DNA of 64,000 nucleotides. Source: Globodera rostochiensis. Taxonomy: Eukaryota > Nematoda > Chromadorea > Rhabditida > Heteroderidae. Positions 1 to 13,200 of the stretch are shown here, one piece after another. Every line of letters starts with the position of its first letter. Position 1 is the stretch's first letter. The stretch is taken from positions 3,027,501 through 3,091,500 of the forward strand of contig JAEVLN010000001.1 in assembly GCA_018350325.1 (NCBI GenBank), in the 5' to 3' direction. The translations under genes and the position numbers were made by a program. The notes below the pieces were generated by a model, which made no database searches, was not told the origin of the DNA, and was given only the letters and a program-made list of their open reading frames with translations.

Positions 1-1232
1 CGAACCCTAGCTTAGGTGAAATTTTTCAAAAAAAAAATCCCCTTTCGATGGTCATCAACCTCGGGTCGGGCCACATTCGTCTGCAGGTAAGCAGTAGAGA
101 AAGGAAGGACCGATCAAGATTCTCGATCTAACAAAATTTCGCTAAATCTTGACGAGATTTTCGATTGATAAAATTTTACCAAGATTTTTTTGAGATTCAC
201 TGATCTCGAACGAACCTCGTTCGATGATATATTTTTTCGTGATTTTTAAAAATTCCACATTTTGTGATGCACAAACTTTGGAGCTTAAACTCTTTACAGG
301 CCTCGGCCAAGGCACTGAATGACGGACTTTGGCACAGCGTTGTGATGGAACGAAGTGGACGAAGGGGTGCCAACATTTAAAAACAAAAACATTTTTTGTT
401 TTTAATTTTAAAACTTTTAGGGGTTTTGTCGGTGGACGCGTTGCGCACAGATTTTTCGTGTCCGGGCCGATCGGCAAATTTGAACATCGGTGAAAAAAAA
501 TGTTTTTTTTTTATTATTTTTCTCCTTTTTTTGTTGCAGAAGAGCCAATCTTTTTGGGTGCCGTCCCATGGGAAAGTGCGTTTTTGGCACGCAAAAGATT
601 GCCTGAAGCGGTTACCGTAATCCAGCTGATGGTGGACGGGGATGGCACAGAAGAAAAAGCGGCGGCACAACGGTATCCGTCTACGGTAAAACGTTTTATT
701 AACTAACATACAGTAACTATCAAATTGTTTATTGATTTAAAATACAAATCAATTTAATTTTTTTTAAAGTTCAAATTGTTTTGTTTAAATTTTTGGATAA
801 ATAATTTAAGCGCCCGGCGGATTGTTTAAAATATATTTGTTAATCGTCGAACACTAAAACTAGGGTTGCTAGCTAACCCGTCCCCGAACCCCGACTTTTT
901 TTTAGTCGGGGTTTTTGTCCCCGACTTTTGAAATTGTTGGGGTTTTTGCTGGGAAAACCCCCGACTTTTTTTTAGTCGGGGTTTTTGTCCCCAACCTTTC
1001 CCGCCCGAGGGGTCGGGGAGCAAACCTAATTAAAACAATTTTATTTTTAAATATGGTTTTTATTAAATTTTAATTTTTTTTTAAAAGGTGTGGACCATCG
1101 GACTTCGCATTGGCTTTATGGGCTGTCTGAAGAACATCCGGGTGAACGGAATCAACGCCCAAATTGCGAATGCGTTCCGAGCAGCAAAACTTTCGTCAGA
1201 AATTCGGGACGCGCACGAGAGGGATGACGGCG
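1..1232 (+). CDS. nrx-1: Neurexin exons: LNS domain before the EGF repeat
   Basis: Five exons (to 86, 300-366, 421-489, 540-685, 1088-1232). Laminin-G landmarks are visible: [11 protein letters not shown], then [18 protein letters not shown] (the typical D-G-x-W-H-x-V-x-x-x-R core), [11 protein letters not shown] (the P-x-Y/F-x-G-G strand) and [13 protein letters not shown] (the C-terminal G-x-x-G-C-I-R-x-L-x-x-N-G motif). By order this should be LNS5 of an alpha-neurexin. The 5' limit of the first exon is not clear; an acceptor could lie at positions 9-10. The exon ending 1232 leaves phase 1, which matches the EGF exon at 9599 and implies an 8.4-kb intron. Confidence 0.82.
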
Positions 1233-4200
1233 GTGAGATTATTTCCTTTTTTTTGTTTGTTTGTTATAAATAGGGATGGGATTTTTAGTTTTTCAAAAAA
1301 ATACACCCCTAGAAATGGACCTTTTTAAAATTTCCGTATTTTAAAAATTTTGACTGAATTGCTTTTGATTTGAAATGTTATCACAAAAATGAATTTTGAT
1401 TAATAATATCGCGAAAATAATTTTTTTGGCCACTTACACCCCTAATTTTAGGACTTTTTAGGAACTATTTAGGCCATTTTTTACCTATTTTGGGGTTTTT
1501 AGGAGCTATAAATCCCATCCCTAGTTATAAAACGGGAAAAAACTCAACAAATTTAAAATTTCAAATATTGGCGCGCCATTTTGGCATTTTGTTTTTTCAG
1601 CCGCGCTTCCCTACAACCGGATGTTGGGTTTAAAATAGTGTGGCACGGGATCGGGAGTTTTGGAAAAACCGGGTCTATTGGAGTCCAAAATGTTGGTCTC
1701 AAAAAACGTGTCAGAATTGTCAATTTGATATTCAAAAAAAAAAAAATATTTTGTGTTAGAAGTAGAGTTGGCCGGGACCGGGATTTTTGAGAAAAATCGG
1801 GACCGGGATTGACCGGGACCATGAAAGCCGGGATCGGGATCGGGACCAGCATCTCGAACCGGGACCGGGACCGGGATCGGGATTTTGCCTTTTCAAAAAC
1901 CGGGATCGGGACCGGGAAACGGGAAAAACCGGGACTGGCAATAAAAATTTTTTTTTTGTAATGATCAAAGGTGAAACCAAAATATTTTTTATTATTCAAA
2001 ATCATCTTCCTTGTTGTCTTCAACATCGATTGTCTCATCAGAATTTTTGAGAATTCAGCTTTCTGGAGGGGGGGGGGGTCGGCGGTGCCGATAGGCGCCG
2101 CCGGAGAAAATTTTGAATTTTTGACTTAATTTGTTAAGAAATTTGCACCTACCCTATGGTTTTGTGAGTTCAGTTCAACCAAAAAATAAAATGAAAATTG
2201 TGAAATGTTATCTAAAATATTTTTTAAAAATTGGAAAAAGTTTAAAAAAATTTTTAGAATTGTTTACGCCATCATAAATGTTAAGAGAAACTAGGAAAAA
2301 ATCATTTACACGGTCGGAGATATGAACCGCGACACCACCCACACTTAAAATGTACCCAACACTCACCACTAGACTACCACCAAGCATACTTTGATGCCCA
2401 AAAATCTCATCCTTAGGGATGTACTTTTTTCCCGGTTAGTCCCGGTGCGACCGGGACCGGGACCGGGATTTCGCCTTTTCAAAAACCGAGACCGGGATCG
2501 GGATCGGGATTACCATTTTTAAAAAACCGGGACCGGGATCGGGATCGGGATTCAAAAAACCGGGAATTTCCCGACCGGTCCCGGCCGGGATCCCGGTCCC
2601 GGCCAACTCTAGTTAGAAGACATGTCGGTAATACTTTGGTTTGGCCCCCCCCCTCCTTTTTTTGAAAAAAATTTTTTTTTCTCTAAGCCGATAAATAGGC
2701 GTTCCTAGCGGTATTCGGAGGCGTAGAATCCGAATCTGATCTCCATTTCGACCAATTTCGAACCCCGGACCCGAATTCGAACATTTTTCGAAATTCAAAA
2801 ATTTCGATAAATCAATTTTGGTCTCGAAATCATTCAAAAAGCACAAACCTACATCGAAAAGGCAAATAATGGTCGAATTCATTCATTTGAATGATTTGAA
2901 GACGTAAACGTAAATTTTGAAAATTTTTGAATTTTTCGACCAAATGTTCGAATTCGGGTCCGGGGTTCGAAATAGGTCGAATCGGAGGTCAGATTCGGAT
3001 TCTACGCCCCCTAATGCCCCAGAAAACACCTTTTAATCGAATTTAAAACAAAAAGTAATTTTTCCAAAAAAAGGGGGGGCCAAACCAAAGTATTACCGAC
3101 ATGTCTAAAACTCAAGATCAATCGAGAATAAATTAAGATTTGAATGGAATATGCAATTTTAAGGTCCATTTGATCGGCCATAATGTGAGGGGGGGGGTGG
3201 TTGGGAAGAAGCATTTTTCGATCACAAATCATTTTTTTATGATAGAATATACAACAAAATATGTCCACAGATTCCAATATTAATACAACAAAAAATGAGT
3301 GAACCCAACAATTATTATCCCATTAATCCGATTTTGTTTGAATTTCATCCATTAAATTTGTTCGTCCTCTGTGTCGTCCATTCACTTCAAAGCTTCTCAA
3401 GCGATCAGACACATTCGTCCTGCCTTTGCCTTAACCATCCTGAAATAAAGAAAAAAAAATTTAAGTCATTTTGAGACAATTTCATTCACTAACCCGTCGC
3501 CGATGTCCCAGTCTTTGAAGTCGATGGAGATGCAATTCCACTGGTAGTCCCACCAATCCAAGTCAATTGCCTCCTTCTCCCAATTAGTCCATTTGTCCTC
3601 TTCTCGCGCAATTGGACAACGCACCAACAGCCAAACGTATTCGTCCATTTGTCGCAAAGTCAATCGCTCCGCCGTCAAATTGTTCTCCAGCTCAAATTGC
3701 ACAAAGTCGTCGACCCACTCAACATTCTCAAAGCTGACGATGAAATTGACCGGCTCCGAAGCGTTGACAAATGCCTAAAACGAAGGGAATAATTAATTAT
3801 TCTCAAATTGATTATAAAATGACAAATTAATTACCCCTTTGATTCCGTCCATTCCTCCCGAATAAACACAACAACAAAGCATCTTCGGCACACCATCCCC
3901 GCGGGGAGTGATCAACCATTTGGCCACGGCTTGGCGAGAAGAAGCGATGGCGTTGTCTTCGGCCGGAAATTCCGGGAAAAGTTTAGCGGAATCGATTGAT
4001 CGGAGATTTGTGCAGTTGCGAAGAACGGTCGGAGAGAATTGTCGCAAACGGTCCAATTGAGAGGCGTCCAACGAAAAGCCGCAAATGTTGTCGCCGACAA
4101 AAGGCCAAATCTTTTGCCAAATGATGTCCCAGCTGCGGCTTTGCTTGTCGGAGGTATAAATTGCAACAATTGTCCCGGCAGAATCGAAAAGACGGCGAAT

Positions 4201-7200
4201 GCGTTGGAGGAATTCGATGACGTTTTGGTCGACATAACTGAAAGTTTAAAAACATTTTAGAATATGTTAGCCTTTTAGGAAGCATCGACCTGATTTCAAT
4301 CTCTTTGAACCCGATCACTTTGGTCGGGAGCGGTCCTTGAGGAATTGGCAGCCATTCAGCAAAGTTTTTGACAATTTGTGCGCCATTCCCTCCAATTGCA
4401 CGACGAATTTGCAGCCAACTCAGCGACCATTTCTTCAATTTGAAGTGTTCGTCCACCATAACGTCGAATCGATCACTGATCAATGCCATTAAATGTCCGA
4501 GTTGAAGAGGGCTAACGAAGGCAAAGATTTCGAGCCAAACGTCGCCACAAATGGAACTGAAATTTGGGGATTTATTGCTTTTGATTTGTTTAATTAGGAA
4601 ATAAACTCACATTTCCTGCATTTGCTGTTGCTGCTCTTTGTCGCTTACGTTGTCTGACATTTTGTAGAAAACCGATTATTATAGGGTTCCAATAAAGTAA
4701 GACTAAAACATTTCGATGTAAACAAAAAAAAAAGAAAAAACGAGTTTCTTGTTGAGGAAACAATTTTATATATACACCAAAAATGTTCAAAATATTGCGT
4801 TTTTTTAAGCACGTCCTAGGTATCGGATCTTGGAAAGCTTTTTCGAATTCGGGTTAGGGGAAACGGAAAGGGCGTAACATACGAATTGAATTGAATTGAA
4901 TTCTTTCACTCTTTAAGAGCTATCTAACTGGACCCAAATGCGCGGATTATTTATTTTTTCCTGTTCAATTGCATAGTTTTAAAACTTTAGGGTTGTTCGG
5001 GATCGGGACTTTTGGAAAAAAGCGGGATAAACAAGACACAATCTTCGACTATTTGCTCAAAAGATTCCATCATAACGGTAACTTCATTTGAAGTAATTTG
5101 TGGCATCGAGTCTTTTAATTTGAAAAATCTGGCAAAATGTCAAAAAATTTTGAATAAACTGGCACACTATGGGTCAACCCCAGCCGCTTCCGGTCCGAAG
5201 GTCGAAAAATCCGAAAGTCGAAAAGAACACAAAATGACCGAAGGTCGAAAAATCCGAAGGTCGAAAAGAACAAAAAATGTCCGAAGGTCGAAAAATCCGA
5301 AGGTCGAAAAGAACAAAAAATGTCCGAAGGTCGAAAAATCCGAAGGTCGAAAAGAACAAAAAATGTCCGAAGGTCGAAACTCCGAAGGTCGAAAAATCCG
5401 AAGGTCGAAAAGAACAAAAAATGTCCGAAGGTCGAAACTCCGAAGGTCGAAAAATCCGAAGGTCGAAAAGAACAAAAAATGTCCGAAGGTCGAAAAGAAC
5501 AAAAAATGTCCGAAGGTCGAAACTCCGAAGGTCGAAAAATCCGAAGGTCGAAAAGAACAAAAAATGTCCGAAGGTCGAAACTCCGAAGGTCAAGAACAAA
5601 AAATGTCCGAAGGTCGAAACTCCGAAGGTCGAAAAGTCCGAAGGTCGAAAAGAACAAAAAATGTCCGAAGGTCGAACCGAAGGTCGAAAAGTCCGAAGGT
5701 CGAATAGAAAATAAAAAACACGTTTTTACCAATAAAGTACGAATTTATTGCATATAAAAGTTAAGATAACATTACGATTTTCTATAAATGTCAATGGCCG
5801 AATCCAGAACGGTCCGAATCCAGACCCATTGTAAATTGGTTGGAATACAGAACCACAATCAAATTTTTGGGGTTTTCGGGGGGTGTAGAATCTGAATCTA
5901 ACTTCCTTTTCAGCCAATTCCTAATCCCGGACCTGAATTTTAACATTTTCCGAAATCTCAAAATTTTGATCTTAAGATTGTTCAAGGACACCAAATTACA
6001 AAAAGGCAAATCTTACTCAGTTCGACGAGAGGAATCGATTTTAGTATTTTTATTCGAACCTGAACCATTCAATGGGCGAGCGATGTGCCAAATGTCCGAT
6101 ACCCGGCAAATATTGTTAAGTTAATGACGCCCGAAATTCGGACCGATTAAAATGCTTAAAATAGTACGCTTTTCTATTAATTCGGCCTTTAAACTTATTT
6201 TTTTTCGACCTTCGGACATTTTTTGTTCTTTTCGACCTTCGGATTTTTCGACCTTCGGACATTTTTTGTTCTTTTCGACCTTCGGATTTTTCGACCTTCG
6301 GACATTTTTTGTTCTTTTCGACCTTCGGATTTTTCGACCTTCGGAGTTTCGACCTTCGGACATTTTTTGTTCTTTTCGACCTTCGGATTTTTCGACCTTC
6401 GGACATTTTTTGTTCTTTTCGACCTTCGGACATTTTTTGTTCTTTTCGACCTTCGGACATTTTTTGTTCTTTTCGACCTTCGGACATTTTTTGTTCTTTT
6501 CGACCTTCGTACTGTTTTTGTTCTTTTCGACCTTCGGACTGTTTTTGTTTTTTTCGACCTTCGGACTTTTCGACCTTCGGAGTTTTGACCTTCGGACTTT
6601 TCGACCTTCGGACATTTTTTGTTCTTTTCGACCTTCGGACATTTTTTGTTCTTTTCGACCTTCGGACCAGGGTTGCAACGGATCATCCGAAATCCGTTAT
6701 CCGATATCCGAAATCCGGTGTTTTTCTCAATCCGATATCCGAAATCCGATCCGACAAATTTTGGGCGCCAATCCGATATCCGAAATCCGATCCGACAAAT
6801 TTTGGCAAATCCGATCCGAAATCCGGATAATTGTCCGATATGATTGAACACAAAAAATGAACCAAAGAGTAAAATATAATATAGCATACCGAAGGGTTTA
6901 TCAATAGGGTCGAGATTTTCAAGTTTTAACATTTTTTTTTGCGAATAGGGAATCATGAGAGAAGCCCGGAAATAGCATTCATTTTGAAAAATTTTAAAAT
7001 TAGAGCGAGTTTTTAGTTAATATAAATCAATATTTTGGCTTTTTTGAGAATAAATCAATAATTCGCGATTTTTCCGTAATAAATCAATATTTTAAGCAAT
7101 TTTCTAGAGAAAAATGCAATTTTAAGCATTTTTTAGAAATTTCTTGAAGAAATTCAATATCTTTCCACAAAATTTCTTAAGAAAAAACCAATAAAACCAG

Positions 7201-10200
7201 GGTTCGCAGATGAAAATTTTCAAAAGCCTCATTTGGTAGGCAAAAAAGCCTCATTTGGGACCAAAAAACCTCATTTTGCTAAAATCATGTTTTTTTTTGC
7301 GCGCGGTTTTCCCAAATACTTTTTTATGGGGGGGGGGGGGTCGGCGGTGCCGATAGGCGCCGCCGAGAAAATTTTTGAATTTTTGATGTGAATTTGTTAA
7401 GAAAATTGGTCAAAAAAATGTAAAAGTTTTCCGGTGTTTCTTTAGCGTAATTTGTATAAATAGATAATATCTGTTGAATAAATAATTTAGCTTCTAAAAA
7501 ATAAAAAATGAAAGAAAAAAAAATTGAAATACCTAATTGGGAATTTTCTTAATAAGAAAACGCCATTTTCAATTTTTTTAAAGCAAAAAAGCATCACATC
7601 TTCTGCAAATTTAGTTGCAATCTGAGTAAAAAAATGCGGAAAATTTTCTCGGCGGCGCCTATCGGCACCGCCGACCCCCCCCCCCCCAACCCGCAAGCAG
7701 AATTCGCAAAAAAATTTTGTATTTTTGAAAAATGAAAATCGACAAAATTTTTAGTTAAATTTCAACAAAAATTCTAAGAATCTACTTTTTTTTGGCTTTC
7801 CTCCCCCCCTCTAAAAATTTTTCTGGTTACGGCCCTGGATGGGAAGTTAAACTTTTTCTTCATCATAATTTGTCATTTGCGATTTTTCTTATTGAACTTG
7901 AGTGTTACATTGAATAAATTATCATTTCCCGGAAATCTTCTAAAAAACACCAAAATTTCAGTTTTTTCCACTAAAAAATTTTTTCATCCGAAATCCGTTA
8001 TCCGATATCCGAAATCCGGTGTTTTTTCAAATCCGATATCCGAAATCCGATCCGACAAATTTTGGGTTATCCGATCCGAAATCCGTATCCGACTTTTTTC
8101 TCAAGAACAATCCGATCCGAAATCCGTATCCGACTTTTTTCCCAATCCGTTGCAACCCTGCTTCGGACCGGTAGCCACCCCAGCAGCAGACAAAAAGAAC
8201 GATGCGCCAAAATTTATGCCATTTTCCACTAATTCAAAAAAATAACCATGCGGCAGACAGCAGGGGCCCTTTGCTCGTCTTCGGGTTAACGGCCTTAACC
8301 CGGGTTAACGCCTTAACCCGGGTTAACGAGGGAAGAATTGCTTTGCTCGTCTTTGGGTTCTTAACCCGGGTTAACGCTTAACCCGGGTTTATTTAACCCG
8401 GGTTAAGCGCCTCTTTAACCCGGGTTAACGAAACTTAACCCGGGTTAATTTACATTTGCTTTGCTCATCTAACCCGGGTTTATTTTTTCTTAAGGATTCT
8501 TAACCCTGCTACGAGGCAGGGTTAACGCTTTATTTAGTCAATAAAATTAATTTAATTTAAAATAAAACAACTTAAATCAATATTTTGGCGATAAATTCAT
8601 TTAAAATAATGAAAATAAAATATTTGTTTCGACAAAATTCATCTTTTAGTTCTTGAAAAAAATTAAAATTTTGATGATTAATTTAATCAATCAAAACATC
8701 GAAATGTCTTCAAAGCTGCAGCTACACGTGTTACAATAGAGCAATGTTTCGGCATCTTTAAAAATAGATGGAGATATTTAATGTATAAAAGCCGACTTCA
8801 GCCCGGTATTTAGACGCTTCGTTATGAATTTTTATTTTTCTCAAGAAAAAGTGGCTAAAGTTGCAACTGTGTGCAGCATGCTTCACAATATTGCAATCGA
8901 TTGTCGCGCACCATTACCTCCAATGGAAAACATGGAAGAGGGTGATGATATGCAAGAAGTTAATGATGAGAATGCTAATTGGAGTGCTGAAGCCACTCGC
9001 AATTCTTATATTAACAGAAATTTTTAATTCTAACATATTTTTAGTTTTATAAAAAAGACATTTTAATCAACATCATTTTTAGATTTATAAGAAATTATTA
9101 TAGTTTTAATTTTAATTTAGAAATTGAGTTTTAAAATCATCTTAAGTTATTTAAACATATTTCAAATTATTTTATTTTGTTTTGAAATAATTAAAAAATT
9201 TCCCAAAGTAATGAATAAAAAGTTGAAGAGAGGGAGGGAATAAACCCGGGTTTTTCGTGACCAAATTTTGCAGACGTGCCTCTTGTGCTCCCTTCTTACC
9301 CCTACCAAAATTTGGCTGGCATATTCTTACCAAAATTTATGATTGCGGGATCCCGCTGCGGGATTTTTTTTTTTGAGTTTATTGCGGGAGCGGACTTGCG
9401 GGATTAATCCCGCAAAACGCAAAAATGCGGGATTGCGGAGCGGGATCCCGCAAAAAACCCGCGGGGATTCGCTCTCGTGCCGGACTCTAGTCTTGTGCGC
9501 TACCCTAGTTTAAAATCACTTTAAAATAATAATTAATTAAAAGTGCTTTTTTCAAACATACCAATTTTGGCACGTTTTTTTGGCATTTTGTTCTTTAGCC
9601 GCCGCACTTTCTGCCGGCTGTCCCTTCTCATTTGCGGCCGACTTTTGTGCGCGTACATCGCCCCACGGCACCAATCCGTGCCGAAATGGCGGCATTTGTC
9701 GCAATGCGCACAACGCGCACAGATGCGACTGCTCCAACACGGCCTATGCGGGGCCCGCATGTGCACACAGTGAGCACACAATTTTTAAAAAAATTTTTCA
9801 ATCCAAAAAATTTGAGGGCGGGCCCGGCCCGGACTCCGGCCGGATCCGGCTCCGGAATCCGGGGGGTTTTTGACCTTCCGCATTTTTCCGGACCCGGATT
9901 TATCCAAAAAAATCCGGAAAAATCCCTCCGGTAAATTTTCAAAAATGAAAATCCGGTTCCGGATCCGGAAATTTGATTTCACCGGGCCCTAATTATGGGC
10001 GCCTCGAGCGCTACGAATTTAAACAGGTCCGTGCCATAAACTACGGCATTTTTTTACTTTATAAATTTTGGCATTTTTTAAGCAAATAACACAGTGATCA
10101 TCAATTTCAAAAAAAAAAAAATTTCAGAGCCTCGCCTTGTGCAATTTCCGCTTGCGCCTTATGCCGCCGCCTCTGCCCGCCTGTCGTCCGCTGCCGGCGG

Positions 10201-13200
10201 TTGGCACTCCGAGGCGGAAGACATTGCGCTGACGCTTCGCCTGTCGCCCGCGTCCGCAACCGCAAGTGCCGGCACCGGAAGTGGTCAGCTGGTGCGTGAA
10301 GTGAAAATTTGTCGTCCTCCGTCCGTCCGTCTCATTTAGAGAACGGACTGATCAAAGAGTCTCAATTGAAATCTCGATCGACGAAATTTTTTTCGAAATC
10401 TTCGAGATTCTCGAGCAAATGCTCAAGTCCGATCTCTAATCTCATTATTGAACAAAAGCCAAAAATGATGATGAATCATTAATATTTTTGAGAATTGGAG
10501 ACTGATTGATTAGTGTGTTCATGGGTGATCGATCGACAATCGATCATTGGATTAAATTTTAGTTTTAATCACACAATATCTGGATATTGATCCGGTATAA
10601 AATGACTGAAGATCAACGACCCCCAGAACCATTGTTGTGTTGGTCCACAGATCAGCAAAGATTAGATTGCTCCAATGACAGAACGCCAAAAAATTTAAAT
10701 AAATATTCAAAACTAATGCCACATATGTGCTAAGTCTACAATAATATATTTTTTATGGCTACCGATCCGAATCCCCCACGATGGCTGATTCAGTCTCGTA
10801 CTGAAGTTGAGATTAAGCGCCTAGCTTAGACCTAAGCCATCCTGGCTTGGGGTTTTTTAGGCTTAGGCCAAGCCTAAGCCTAATTCGGAGCGGAAGCGAT
10901 TTTTTATGCATTAAAATTTAAAAAGTTGCACCACTTGTTGTGCAGGTACTGCTCGACATGCTGAGCGGTCATGCGCAACAGCCGGAGAGTCGTCTACTGC
11001 TAGCTGTGCTGGGCGGCACTGTTGCCGGTGGACTGCTTGCTGACTGGGTGTTCGCCAGCGGGGAGGAAATGGTTATTATTTTGTAGAAAATGATCAATTT
11101 TTCTATTTTTCAAAAACGGAGGCCCCAATATTTTTATTGCCAGACGCTTCACTGGGCTCACAACATTTCGTCGGGCACAATTGCTGACGGCAATTGGCAC
11201 GCGGCCAAAGTGCGACGCCGCGGGCGAAGCGTCAGCCTCTTCATCGACGGCCATTGGTGCCACCGTAAGGAGGCGGGGAGGGGGCCGCGTCTAATTATCG
11301 GGATTGAGAACATTAAAAATCCGGGATTTTATATTAATCAAATCCCGGTCAAAAAACCGGGACTAATGGTCAAAAACAAAGATTTGTCAATTTTGAAAAA
11401 ACCTCGGGATTATTATAAGTTGAAAATTCAGTCCCTTGCTTCAAACACAGATCAGCTCAGCAATGTGCAGAATCCGGTGATTGCCGTCGACGAATTGGCT
11501 GTGGGTGAGCCGATTGGCACGCATCGGTTGAAGAGTTAATTATTATTATTATTATTTTAATATTTTTTTGCGCAAAAAAAACAATAACAAATCGCTTCTT
11601 TCTATTTTTCAGATCAGCTGGCACATTTGTTCCAATTCCACGGTGAACTACGCCATTTTACGCTGAACGGCTTTGACATGTTGAAAGCGTTTCGGCCAAC
11701 ACCAGCAGCAGCAGTTCATGGAGGCGGAACAAAAGGTCCAATTTGAGCAGTTTAGTATCGCAAAAAAAGTTGGAGAAATTTTGTTATCAAAAATTCTTGC
11801 AATTATTTTTTCAAATCTCGAGTCTCTCTCCATCTCATTACATTCCTCCTCTTTATAAGAGTGCCCGGTGGCTTGGTCGAAAGCAAGAGTGCCGAGATTC
11901 TCGAAACTCGAAAACTTAGAAATTGGGTGGAACCTTAATTTAAACACCAAAAATGTCGAATGGGAGTTCTTTTGGACTTTAATCGCGCAAAAATCGCATC
12001 ATTAAAAGCCAAAAGTTTGATCAAAGCTTGAAGTGATGGATGGATTCACGAAAGTTTCTTTAATTAATTTTCGCCGTTTTGAATTGAAACGCTCAAATTC
12101 AATGAAATTTCAAAATTCTTCGTTTCTTGGCGTTTTCTTTCTTAAATTTTTTGAATAATTTGTCCTCAACAAATTGCTTCTCCTGGCCTTTTGATTTTGT
12201 GTGTTTTGTTTTCAGTCACATTGCCGTTTTTATGTGCCAAATTTGGCCATACATTCAAAAGCATATGGACGGGCCGGACCAATGATGGGCGCCCGGCCTG
12301 GCCACGGGGAGCTTACCTTTTAGCCCCTGGGGGGACGACGAGATTAATTGAGATGCTCTCTCTCTCTGCTGGACGTGCCGTCGAATGAATGAAAGTGCCA
12401 CAGCACATTTGCCTTGGGGAGGGAAGCAAAAGTGCCGTCGTCGGAGGGGGGGGGGGTGCGGTGGTTGCAATAAAGCAATCGATGCGTCCGCCCCTCAGGG
12501 CGTAATGGGACACGGCGGCCACACAAATGTTGTGGCGAACTTCTGGCCATAATGAGGGAGGGATTGCCCCCGAATTAAGCTGGGCCATTAAAAATATATA
12601 GGTTAAATATAATTTGGCTCCTAATTGCTGATTAGGCACACCAGTTTCTGAACTAAATATCCTCATTAGTGGGCTTAATTAATTAATTATGAAATTGTAG
12701 GGCGGGGATTTATATGCACATGCATATTTTTTTCCTGAACTGGTAACATTGCATATTTGTGCATATTTCGCTATTTATGTGCATATTTTGGCATTTTTCA
12801 AAAATTCCTTAACAAATGCAATAAAACGAAAAATACATCCCTAAGGATCGACATTTTAAAAATTTTCAAAAAATGCTCCCCCTAAGGGTCAACTTTTTTA
12901 AAAATTTTCAAAAAATACACCTCTAAGGGATCGACTTTTTAAAAATTTTCAAAAAATACACCTCTAAGGGATCGACTTTTTAAAAATTTTCAAAAAATGC
13001 TTCCCCTAAGGGTCAACTTTTTTAAAAATTTTCAAAAAATGCACCCCTAAAAATTGACTTTTTCGCGACTAAAAATTCTGCGACCAAAAAATGACAATTT
13101 AAAATTCTGCTTATTTTCAAAAAAATTTTCTGAAATAATGCCTTTATTAAATTAGGAAAAGCTTGCCCATTTTTGCTGTATTTGAAAAATTTGAAGAATT

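Noticed and set aside
5012..6956. Lysine/arginine-rich and Phe-rich ORFs
   Set aside because: Translations of the GAAGGTCGAAAA minisatellite in both directions, with no start context or splice logic.
9821..9990. GGGCCCGG-ended word block
   Set aside because: Ends are roughly inverted, but no target duplication could be found; left uncalled as a mobile element.
12216..12374. Candidate neurexin exon [16 protein letters not shown]
   Set aside because: It has a good acceptor but no plausible donor in phase; exon 15650-15780 fits directly after 11735.
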